A DNA stretch of 11,297 nucleotides from an uncultured Eubacterium sp. GTDB taxonomy: Bacteria > Bacillota > Clostridia > Lachnospirales > Lachnospiraceae. Made by a program: the position numbers and the translations under genes. The DNA is taken from contig URQO01000061.1 of NCBI GenBank assembly GCA_900550135.1, forward strand, positions 1 through 11,297. Direction: 5' to 3'. Below, piece after piece: positions 5,580 to 11,297 of the stretch (within the stretch, counting starts at the first letter, position 1; every line of letters starts with the position of its first letter). The notes under the pieces were generated by a model. That model saw only the letters and a program-made list of their open reading frames with translations. It had not been told where the DNA came from and did no database searches.

Positions 5580-6620
5580 ATGAAAGAATTATCAAAAAAG
5601 GTGCTATGGACTTTGGTGTTAATTGCATTAATTGCATTTACACTGTATGCTATGGTAGGAAGCAATGATTCCTTCACATTTGAGGGATTTGTAAACTATG
5701 TAAAAAATGTATCTCCCGGCTGGATTATAGGTGCAATACTTTGCATGTGTGGATTTTTTGTATTTGAAGCATTGGCATTGAAAGTATTATGTAAGACTTT
5801 TGGATACAAAATTTCATTTAGAAAAAGTCTGGTATATTCATCGTCAGACATATATTTTTCAGCTATTACACCGTCAGCTACAGGTGGACAACCGGCGTCA
5901 GCATATTTTATGATGAAGGACAAAATACCGGGAGCTGCAACGACTATTATATTGCTTGTAAACTTGACTTTATACACCGTATCAATTATTGTTATAGGTG
6001 TTGTGTGTTTTGTTACAAGACCAACAATGATTATGCATTTCAGTGTAGTTTCAAAGATTATGATTACCGTAGGAATTTGCGTACAGTTTGTACTTTTGAC
6101 ATTGTTCCTGTTATTAGTATATAAGGAAAAAATTATTACAAAGTGTGCAAACTTCTTTTTGAGACTGTTTAAGAGGATGCATTTGGTTAAAGATATTACA
6201 AAAAAACAACAAAAATTAAAAAGCGTAGAAATACAATATAAAGAGTGTGCCACGGCAATTATGTGTAACAAAAAGCATATATTTGTAGCATTTGTATTTA
6301 ATTTATTACAAAGATTATCACTTATTATGGTGTCTGTGTGCGTGTTTATCGGTATCGGTGGAACAAAGATATTAGATGCATTTGTTGCACAGGGTTTTGT
6401 TGTATTAGGCTCAAACAGTGTGCCAATACCGGGGGCTGTAGGTGCTGCAGACTATTTATTTATTGATGGATTTGGTCATTTGGTAAACGACAGTGTCAGC
6501 ATTGAGCTTTTAAGTAGAGGAATTTCTTTCTACTGTTGCATTATAGTTTGTGGATTAATTACCTTAGTAGCATATTTGCTAAAGGCATTGAAAGGAATGA
6601 GACGAAAGAAAAAATGTTAG
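5580..6620 (+). CDS. UPF0104 / flippase-like integral membrane protein
   Basis: This 346-residue protein has about eight membrane segments and belongs to the LPG-synthase transmembrane / UPF0104 (YbhN, AglD-like) family, the same fold as the lipid-flipping half of MprF. Family signatures are visible: a Thr-Pro-Ser-Ala-Thr-Gly-Gly-Gln-Pro block at about residues 97-105, and N-S-V-P-I-P-G-A-V-G-A-A-D at about 279-291. There is no aminoacyl-transferase domain, so it is the membrane part only. The family is thought to move lipids or lipid-linked molecules across the membrane, and few members are proven. GGAAG stands four bases before the ATG. The gene overlaps pssA by seven bases, tying it to phosphatidylethanolamine synthesis, so a role in moving an aminophospholipid is a reasonable guess. 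The PAP2 gene lies 127 bases upstream. Confidence 0.82.
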   Translation: MKELSKKVLWTLVLIALIAFTLYAMVGSNDSFTFEGFVNYVKNVSPGWIIGAILCMCGFFVFEALALKVLCKTFGYKISFRKSLVYSSSDIYFSAITPSATGGQPASAYFMMKDKIPGAATTIILLVNLTLYTVSIIVIGVVCFVTRPTMIMHFSVVSKIMITVGICVQFVLLTLFLLLVYKEKIITKCANFFLRLFKRMHLVKDITKKQQKLKSVEIQYKECATAIMCNKKHIFVAFVFNLLQRLSLIMVSVCVFIGIGGTKILDAFVAQGFVVLGSNSVPIPGAVGAADYLFIDGFGHLVNDSVSIELLSRGISFYCCIIVCGLITLVAYLLKALKGMRRKKKC

Positions 6621-7333
6621 GAATTTGGGATTATACAGTAATACTTACATATTGTTCATTATTATCAGCAGTGACAGGTACATTGGTGTCATTGTCAGGA
6701 CATGGACATCCATATATTGGAGCAATGTTTTTATTACTATGTGGATTATGTGATACTTTTGATGGAAGGGTAGCACGTTCAAAGAAAAATAGAACAAAAA
6801 AGGAAAAGGATTTTGGTGTACAGATTGATTCATTGTCAGATCTGGTTGCGTTTGGTGTGTTACCTGTTGCCATTGGCATGGGACTGTTCAATAGTGACAA
6901 GTTTTTGGCAGGATTGGAAGTAGCAAAACCTGATAAATTAATAGACAGAAGTTTCTTATGCGGAGTGCCACTTGCAGTAATTATTGCTGTTAGCGCATTG
7001 TTTGTATTGGCAGCACTTGTAAGACTTGCTTACTTTAACATTACAGTTGAAGAAACACAGGGTGAAGGTCTTGGAGATAAGAAACACTATTTTGGATTGC
7101 CTGTTACATCAACAGCACTTATTTTCCCGGGATTTTTGTTGCTAAGACATATTTTATATATAAATGGAATTAATATTTCATACGTTTATTACCTTTTACT
7201 TATAGTTGTAGCGGTATTATTTGTTATGAAATTCAAACTTAAAAAACCTGGAACAGCAATGATTTACTTTATGGTATTTTTAGGTGCTTTAGAGTTTATT
7301 GCAGTAATTTTAGTAAGATTGTTTGTGAGATAA
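6614..7333 (+). CDS. pssA: CDP-diacylglycerol-serine O-phosphatidyltransferase
   Basis: This membrane enzyme makes phosphatidylserine from CDP-diacylglycerol and serine. The CDP-alcohol phosphotransferase motif is intact in order: D47, D50-G51, A54-R55, G68, D72, D76, the last two Asp being metal and catalytic ligands. The spacer between Arg55 and Gly68 is 12 residues and Lys-rich (SKKNRTKKEKDF), four longer than the eight usual in the family. About six to seven membrane segments follow. The frame is open from 6536, but the ATG at 6614 gives a typical N-terminus (IWDYTVILTY) and 240 residues. It overlaps the flippase stop by seven bases and has only a weak GAAAGAA upstream, so translational coupling is likely. 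psd begins one base after its stop, making a complete pathway to phosphatidylethanolamine. Confidence 0.92.
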   Translation: MLGIWDYTVILTYCSLLSAVTGTLVSLSGHGHPYIGAMFLLLCGLCDTFDGRVARSKKNRTKKEKDFGVQIDSLSDLVAFGVLPVAIGMGLFNSDKFLAGLEVAKPDKLIDRSFLCGVPLAVIIAVSALFVLAALVRLAYFNITVEETQGEGLGDKKHYFGLPVTSTALIFPGFLLLRHILYINGINISYVYYLLLIVVAVLFVMKFKLKKPGTAMIYFMVFLGALEFIAVILVRLFVR

Positions 7334-7334
7334 T

Positions 7335-8165
7335 ATGGAAAATAGAGAATCAGCAATATTAAGATTTTTATATAATACAGTACCCGGTCGTGTGGTACTG
7401 AAGATACTTATAAGCCCCGTCATTTCAAAAATTGGTGGGGCTTATATGGATTCTGCCATTTCAAAAATCCATATAAAGGGATTTATAAAAAACAACAATA
7501 TCAATATGGCAGATTATGAAAAAGCAGATTACAAATGTTTTAATGACTGCTTTACAAGAAAAATATTAAAAGAAAAAAGACCTGTATGTTTGGATAGTGA
7601 GGCTTTTGTTTCCCCTTGTGATGCAAGACTTTCAGCCTATCATATTACAGAAAATTCAACATTTAATATTAAGAAGAGTATTTATAAAGTATCTGATTTA
7701 ATTGAAGATAGCAAGAAAGCGCCGGACTTTATAGGTGGAACATGTCTTGTGTTTAGATTATGCGTAGATGATTATCACCGATACGGTTATGTAGACAATG
7801 GTGAAATTATTGAAAACAAAGCGATAAAAGGACAACTTCATACAGTAAGACCTATTGCAGTAAACAAATATCCTGTGTTTACAAGAAACAGTAGGGAGTA
7901 TTCTATTATAAAAACAGAGAACTTTGGCACAATTGCCCAGATAGAGGTTGGAGCCATGATGATTGGGAAAATTAAAAACCATCAAAAGTCAGGATATGTT
8001 AAAAAAGAAGCAGAAAAAGGAATGTTTTTATACGGTGGTTCTACTATTGTAGTGCTACTTGAAAAAGACAAAGTTGAGATTGAGAATAGTTATTTTGAAA
8101 ACACTGATAAAGATATAGAAACAAAAGTGAAATATGGAAGCACAATAGGAAAACTTAAGAAGTAG
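7335..8165 (+). CDS. psd: phosphatidylserine decarboxylase proenzyme
   Basis: It converts phosphatidylserine to phosphatidylethanolamine at the membrane face. The proenzyme cleaves itself to create a pyruvoyl cofactor. The cleavage motif is GGST at 234-237 (the Gly-Ser bond 235-236), equivalent to LGST in the E. coli enzyme, leaving an alpha chain of about 41 residues. Other family blocks are VSPCDARLSAY near 93-103, DDYHRYGY with the conserved His near 145, the HTVRPIAVNKYP segment, and VGAMMIGKI near 206-214. The 276-residue length is normal for clostridial Psd. The ATG lies one base after the pssA stop and has no clear ribosome binding site, so it is probably translated by coupling. A second Gly-Ser-Thr near the C-terminus is not the cleavage site by position. 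No terminator is evident directly after the stop. Confidence 0.94.
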   Translation: MENRESAILRFLYNTVPGRVVLKILISPVISKIGGAYMDSAISKIHIKGFIKNNNINMADYEKADYKCFNDCFTRKILKEKRPVCLDSEAFVSPCDARLSAYHITENSTFNIKKSIYKVSDLIEDSKKAPDFIGGTCLVFRLCVDDYHRYGYVDNGEIIENKAIKGQLHTVRPIAVNKYPVFTRNSREYSIIKTENFGTIAQIEVGAMMIGKIKNHQKSGYVKKEAEKGMFLYGGSTIVVLLEKDKVEIENSYFENTDKDIETKVKYGSTIGKLKK

Positions 8166-8199
8166 TAATCAACAAATTAAGGTAGTTTTCTTAATAATA

Positions 8200-8213
8200 T
8201 GAATAATTATTCA
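8200..8213. promoter_or_regulatory. 14-bp perfect palindrome upstream of the ABC operon promoter
   Basis: TGAATAATTATTCA is a perfect inverted repeat ending 38 bases before the -35 box at 8252. The position suits an activator site. The composition makes chance occurrence likely, and no regulator is known. Confidence 0.2.
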
Positions 8214-8251
8214 AAAAATAATATATTTATGCAAGAAAAAGGTTAAAAATA

Positions 8252-8280
8252 TTGACATGAAATATTTTGTAGTTTATTAT
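8252..8280 (+). promoter_or_regulatory. near-consensus sigma-A promoter
   Basis: A perfect TTGACA (8252-8257), a 17-base spacer and TATTAT (8275-8280) are the best promoter match in the window. Transcription should start near 8287, only about 13 bases before a terminator hairpin, so most transcripts would be very short unless read-through occurs into the amino-acid ABC genes. Confidence 0.85.
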
Positions 8281-8287
8281 CTAATTT

Positions 8288-8340
8288 GTGCATAGGAGTA
8301 AAGACAATGGTCCACAGTCCGTTGTCTTTTTCTGTATGCA
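8288..8340 (+). terminator. leader terminator/attenuator of the amino-acid ABC operon
   Basis: An 11-position stem (8300-8310 with 8319-8329, one T-G wobble) surrounds an 8-base loop, and five T follow from 8327. Outside it TGCATA (8289-8294) and TATGCA (8335-8340) can pair as an outer collar. It lies just after the strong promoter and before the binding-protein gene. It could end a short RNA, act as an attenuator, or also catch transcripts from psd. Confidence 0.75.
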
Positions 8341-8384
8341 TAATGCAAAAACATGTTGAAAATCAGATGCTTATAGTATTTTGA
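8307..8384 (+). CDS. possible 25-residue leader ORF
   Basis: An ATG at 8307 has AGGAG (8294-8298) eight bases before it and reads 25 codons to a TGA at 8382. The peptide begins MVHSPLSFSVCIM. The start codon lies inside the terminator stem, so ribosome movement over it would disturb the hairpin. The peptide shows no clear run of one amino acid, as a classic attenuation peptide would, and has no known homologue in my reading. The RBS-to-start stretch resembles that of the downstream gene (GGAGTAAA then A/C-rich ATG). It may be a chance ORF. Confidence 0.25.
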   Translation: MVHSPLSFSVCIMQKHVENQMLIVF

Positions 8385-8425
8385 TTTGACAAACACAATT
8401 ATATTTATAGAAAAGGAGTAAAAAC

Positions 8426-9265
8426 ATGAAGAAGTTTTTAGCAGTAGTTATGACAGCAGTTCTTGCAATGACTGTACTTACAGCTTGTGGTTCTGACAAG
8501 TCATCAGACAAAAAAGAAACAAAGAATGAAACAACACAGGTAGAAACAATTGACGCAACAGGAGCAACATTTGTTGCTGATGGAGTTCTTACAGTTGGAG
8601 CTGAAATGGGATATGCACCATTTGAAACTTTACAGAAAGATGGAAAGACACCTGAAGGATTTGACATTGATATAATTACAGAAGTTGCTAAGAGATTAGG
8701 TCTTAAAGTAAACTTCATCAACACATCATTTGATGGTATTTTAGGAAAGATTGGAAAAGACTATGACGTAGTATGTTCAGCAGTAACAATCAATGCTGAC
8801 AGAAAGAAAGCAGTTCTTTTTTCAACACCATATATTACAAACTATCAGACAGTAGTTGTAAAGAAGGGTAGCGACTTAAAGATTAACAGTTTAAATGACC
8901 TTGACGGCAAATCAGTAGGTGTACAGAAAGGTACAACATCTGATCAGCTTATGTCAGAATATAAATCAACAAAGACAATCAACGTTGAAGTAGCAGCAAA
9001 TGATAAGTTATTAAACTGCTTCACACAGTTAACAAATGGCGAAATTGATGCAGTAGTAGTAGATAGCACAGTTGCAGACAGCTTTGTAGCAAAGAACCCT
9101 GACAAATATGAAAAGGCATATTCAGATACAAAAGAGCCTGAAGAATTTGGTATTGCTATTGGAAAAGACAACGCAAAACTTCAGGAAGCTATTAACAAAG
9201 CATTAGCAGGCATGGACAAAGACGGATTCTTAAAAGATACAGCAGACTACTGGTTTTCAAAGTAA
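8426..9265 (+). CDS. polar amino-acid ABC transporter, substrate-binding lipoprotein
   Basis: This extracytoplasmic binding protein (family 3, GlnH/HisJ-like) captures an amino acid and delivers it to the permease. The signal peptide ends in the lipobox LTAC, with Cys21 as the lipid-anchored residue, and a Ser/Lys/Asp/Glu-rich linker to about residue 45 follows. The mature domain begins with LTVGAEMGYAPFE. It holds the family block D-V-V-C-S-A-V-T-I-N-A-D-R-K-K, whose Arg normally grips the substrate carboxylate, then FSTPY, and GEIDAVVVD near 205-213 in the second lobe. The 279-residue length is usual for the family. GGAG stands eight bases before the ATG. The substrate is not certain: glutamine, cystine, arginine and others are all possible. 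Permease and ATPase genes follow, so it is the first gene of the operon behind the leader terminator. Confidence 0.92.
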   Translation: MKKFLAVVMTAVLAMTVLTACGSDKSSDKKETKNETTQVETIDATGATFVADGVLTVGAEMGYAPFETLQKDGKTPEGFDIDIITEVAKRLGLKVNFINTSFDGILGKIGKDYDVVCSAVTINADRKKAVLFSTPYITNYQTVVVKKGSDLKINSLNDLDGKSVGVQKGTTSDQLMSEYKSTKTINVEVAANDKLLNCFTQLTNGEIDAVVVDSTVADSFVAKNPDKYEKAYSDTKEPEEFGIAIGKDNAKLQEAINKALAGMDKDGFLKDTADYWFSK

Positions 9266-9287
9266 TATAGGATAGAAATAGGTATTT

Positions 9288-10328
9288 ATGAACACTTTAA
9301 AGAGAATAGTAAACATAAAAAGTTGGAAAAAGAAAACTAAAATTATCACATGTATTGTGATTTTATTAATCATTGCAGCTTCCATACTGTCATCAGTTAA
9401 GCCAAGTGAAACTGAAATGATAAGTCAGGCATCACCACAGATGCAGAGAATGATTGAAAAGGACAAAAGTTTATCAAGAAAGAGAGTTTCATCGGCATAC
9501 AATGATTTGATTATTATCAATTACTCAGCATTTTCTACATCAGGAGCAACAGAACTTAGCGAGAAGTTTATAGGATTTGCAGGAAAAATCTACAAGGCAG
9601 ACAGTGGAGTGACAGGTGTGGTAGGCCAAATGGTAAATTACACATATAGAATGTTAGGATGTAAGGAAAATATGCTTCACGGAGCAAAACTTACTATTTC
9701 ACTTACAACATTTACAGTTATATTAGGTGTAATATTAGGTGTATTTCTTGCTTTAGGAAAGATATCTAAAAATAAGATTATCAACAAGTTATCAAGTGCA
9801 TATGTATTTTTCTTCAGAGGCACGCCTTTGTTGATACAGTTATTTGTAGTGTACTTTACAGTGCCGGGACTTTTTGGATTTGCATGGAGAGATTTTTTCT
9901 CGGCAGCAGATGCAGACGGAGTGTACAAGGGAGCTTTTATTGCAGCACTTATAGCATTTGCACTTAATTCAGGTGCATACTGTGCTGAAATTGTAAGAGC
10001 AGCAATTCAGTCTATTGACAAAGGACAGTACGAAGCAGCCAAGGCATTAGGTATGAACTATGGACAGACTATGTCGTTGATTGTTATACCACAATCTATT
10101 AGAAGAATGCTTCCGGCTATTTGTAATGAGTTTATCATGGTGTTAAAAGATGCATCACTTGTATTTGCCATCTCACTGATGGACATTACAACAATATCAA
10201 ACAGTATTATGAACAGTGATGGCTCATATATAGTATTTATTCCGGCTTTAATTATTTACCTGATAATTACAGCATTTTTCACTTATATATTTAACAAAAT
10301 TGAGAAGAAGTTCTCAATTTATGAATAG
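9288..10328 (+). CDS. polar amino-acid ABC permease with N-terminal extension
   Basis: This membrane subunit forms the channel. The permease core (HisM/GlnP family) starts at about residue 128 (MLHGAKLTISLT) and carries the EAA loop at 249-269 (EAAKALG, then I-V-I-P-Q), which docks on the ATPase. The core of about 220 residues is normal, but the protein is 346 because of an N-terminal extension. That extension has a basic start (KSWKKKTK), one strong hydrophobic segment at about 18-37, then about 90 polar residues predicted outside the cell and rich in Ser, Met and Lys. This region does not look like a fused binding domain, which is about 220 residues. One permease is encoded, so the transporter probably works as a homodimer. 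It is 22 bases after the lipoprotein gene; the ATPase follows directly. Confidence 0.9.
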   Translation: MNTLKRIVNIKSWKKKTKIITCIVILLIIAASILSSVKPSETEMISQASPQMQRMIEKDKSLSRKRVSSAYNDLIIINYSAFSTSGATELSEKFIGFAGKIYKADSGVTGVVGQMVNYTYRMLGCKENMLHGAKLTISLTTFTVILGVILGVFLALGKISKNKIINKLSSAYVFFFRGTPLLIQLFVVYFTVPGLFGFAWRDFFSAADADGVYKGAFIAALIAFALNSGAYCAEIVRAAIQSIDKGQYEAAKALGMNYGQTMSLIVIPQSIRRMLPAICNEFIMVLKDASLVFAISLMDITTISNSIMNSDGSYIVFIPALIIYLIITAFFTYIFNKIEKKFSIYE

Positions 10329-10339
10329 GAGGTGCGGTA

Positions 10340-11113
10340 ATGAGCAGTGAATATATTTTAGAAACAGAACACGTAAGCAAAAGCTTTGGTTCTTTGGAAG
10401 TGTTAAAGGATATCAATTTGAAAGTTAAAAAAGGCGAGGTTATTTGTATTATCGGACCATCAGGTGCAGGTAAGTCCACATATCTTCGTTCACTTAACCA
10501 ACTTGAAAAGATTACAAGTGGAAAGATTTTTATAAAGGGAGATTTGTTCCTTCATAGAGAAGATGACAAAACTGTTGAGCGTATTTCAAAGGAAAAGCAA
10601 AAGGAATTGCTTCTTGAAATGGGAATGTGTTTTCAGAGATTTAATTTGTTCCCACACAAAACAGTTTTGGAAAACATTATGATATCACCTATTAAGGTAA
10701 AGAAAGTTGATAAGGAAACTGCAAGAAAGGAAGCTTTGGAGTTACTTAAAAACGTAGGGCTTGAAGATAAGGCAGATGAATATCCAAACAGATTATCAGG
10801 TGGACAGCAGCAGCGTGTGGCTATTGCAAGAGCCTTGGCCATGAAGCCTGAAATCATGCTTTTTGATGAGCCTACATCAGCTCTTGATCCTGAGTTGGTT
10901 GGTGATGTTTTGCAGGTTATGAAAGATCTTGCAAAAGAAGGAATGACTATGTTGTGTGTTACCCACGAAATGGGATTTGCCAAGGAAGTTGCTGACAGAG
11001 TAATCTTTATGGCAGATGGAATTATTGCAGAGGAAGGAACACCTGAAGAAGTGTTCAACAATCCACAAAATCCAAGAACACAAAATTTCTTAAAATCAAT
11101 TTTGGAAGCATAA
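10340..11113 (+). CDS. polar amino-acid ABC transporter ATP-binding protein
   Basis: This 257-residue cytoplasmic ATPase (GlnQ/HisP/TcyN type) powers the permease. All motifs are present: Walker A GPSGAGKST (39-47), Q-loop Gln99 in CFQRFNLFPH, signature LSGGQ (152-156) within the longer LSGGQQQRVAIARALA block, Walker B IMLFDE with catalytic Glu177, D-loop SALDPE, and the switch His209 in VTHEMGF. The FNLFPH sequence after the Q-loop is typical of polar amino-acid importers. A short Lys/Glu-rich insert at about 72-92 is longer than in many GlnQ proteins and resembles members with an extended helical region. AGGAGGTG starts at the permease stop region and stands about six bases before the ATG. 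It is last in the operon, with a hairpin directly after. Confidence 0.94.
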   Translation: MSSEYILETEHVSKSFGSLEVLKDINLKVKKGEVICIIGPSGAGKSTYLRSLNQLEKITSGKIFIKGDLFLHREDDKTVERISKEKQKELLLEMGMCFQRFNLFPHKTVLENIMISPIKVKKVDKETARKEALELLKNVGLEDKADEYPNRLSGGQQQRVAIARALAMKPEIMLFDEPTSALDPELVGDVLQVMKDLAKEGMTMLCVTHEMGFAKEVADRVIFMADGIIAEEGTPEEVFNNPQNPRTQNFLKSILEA

Positions 11114-11116
11114 AAA

Positions 11117-11148
11117 GGATGTAAATTGCTTACTAATGCAATGAACAT
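11117..11148 (+). terminator. possible terminator hairpin after the ABC operon
   Basis: GATGT-AA-ATTGC pairs with GCAAT-GA-ACATC around an 8-base loop, a few bases after the ATPase stop. The T-rich tail expected of an intrinsic terminator is not immediate: GGCAAAAAAG comes first and TTTTT appears only at 11163-11167. It may stabilise the 3' end or act as a weak terminator. Confidence 0.45.
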
Positions 11149-11171
11149 CTGGCAAAAAAGTGTTTTTAACA

Positions 11172-11297
11172 AAATTGTATGTTATAAAATAAAAGACCTA
11201 TCAGAAAAATACTATTGTTATAATTTAAGGCTGGTAATAAATTTGGAGAAAGTGCTTCTAACGCCGTTGGTTCATTAAGGCAGCGTAGCTGGCTTGA
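11172..11297. other. no gene recognised; GC-richer structured edge
   Basis: No open frame with a sensible start and ribosome binding site was supported here. TATAAT occurs at 11219-11224 without a good -35. The last 75 bases are more GC-rich than the rest, and 11277-11295 can form AAGGCAGC-GTA-GCTGGCTT with one mismatch. It may be the beginning of an RNA or gene that continues past the window edge. Confidence 0.3.

Noticed and set aside
5696..6271. A 191-codon leftward frame inside the flippase-like gene
   Set aside because: It lies fully opposite a well-supported membrane protein gene, has no ribosome binding site, and its Ile/Asn/His-rich composition is typical of an antisense shadow.
6536..6613. 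Longer pssA reading frame beginning at 6536
   Set aside because: The added 26 residues lie within the flippase gene and do not match the family; the ATG at 6614 gives the normal N-terminus.
8386..8391. A second perfect TTGACA close before the lipoprotein gene
   Set aside because: No -10 element lies at 16-18 bases, and the nearest TATAGA is at 14. Transcription would start within the ribosome binding site, so it is unlikely to serve the operon.
9288..9670. Permease N-terminal extension as a fused substrate-binding domain
   Set aside because: It is only about 90 residues outside the membrane and lacks binding-protein motifs; a separate full-length lipoprotein is already encoded upstream.
10633..11172. 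A 179-codon leftward frame opposite the ABC ATPase
   Set aside because: It opens at a TTG without a ribosome binding site and is the antisense of a gene with all ABC motifs intact.

Overview
The window comes from an AT-rich, Gram-positive, spore-forming anaerobe of the Clostridia, most likely the Lachnospiraceae. The clues are strong AGGAGG-type ribosome binding sites, a CotF-type coat protein gene, a ZTP riboswitch, a PssA/Psd phosphatidylethanolamine pathway, and final purine synthesis split between an archaeal-type PurO and a stand-alone AICAR transformylase. The genus is inferred from style and gene content, not demonstrated.

Layout. (1) Positions 1-175 hold the rightward terminator of a gene outside the window. 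A leftward two-gene unit follows, with a 60-residue helical protein and a CotF-like coat protein. (2) A rightward ZIP-family metal transporter faces a leftward two-CBS-domain protein. Between their 3' ends lies a 164-bp multi-hairpin element with 15-bp terminal inverted repeats. (3) A leftward purine unit has a sigma-A-like promoter, a ZTP (pfl) riboswitch with an overlapping terminator, purO, then an AICAR transformylase lacking the usual cyclohydrolase domain, and a strong terminator. (4) A rightward phospholipid cluster runs PAP2-like protein, UPF0104/flippase-like membrane protein, CDP-diacylglycerol-serine phosphatidyltransferase (pssA), phosphatidylserine decarboxylase (psd). The last three are tightly packed. 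(5) A rightward polar amino-acid ABC transporter encodes a binding lipoprotein, a permease with an unusual N-terminal extension, and an ATPase. Ahead of it sits a near-consensus promoter followed almost at once by a strong terminator hairpin. (6) The last 180 bases hold no recognised gene.

How the genes work together. The purine unit appears to be self-regulated: ZMP/ZTP, the substrate pool of the AICAR transformylase, should favour read-through of the leader. The lipid cluster makes phosphatidylserine and decarboxylates it to phosphatidylethanolamine, with two further membrane proteins that may handle lipid phosphates or lipid movement. The ABC operon seems to depend on read-through of its leader terminator, because no good promoter lies between that terminator and its first gene. 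No CRISPR array, tRNA, rRNA, transposase or phage gene was seen. The items most deserving follow-up are the 164-bp palindromic element, the ABC operon leader, the split purine unit with its riboswitch, and the extended permease.
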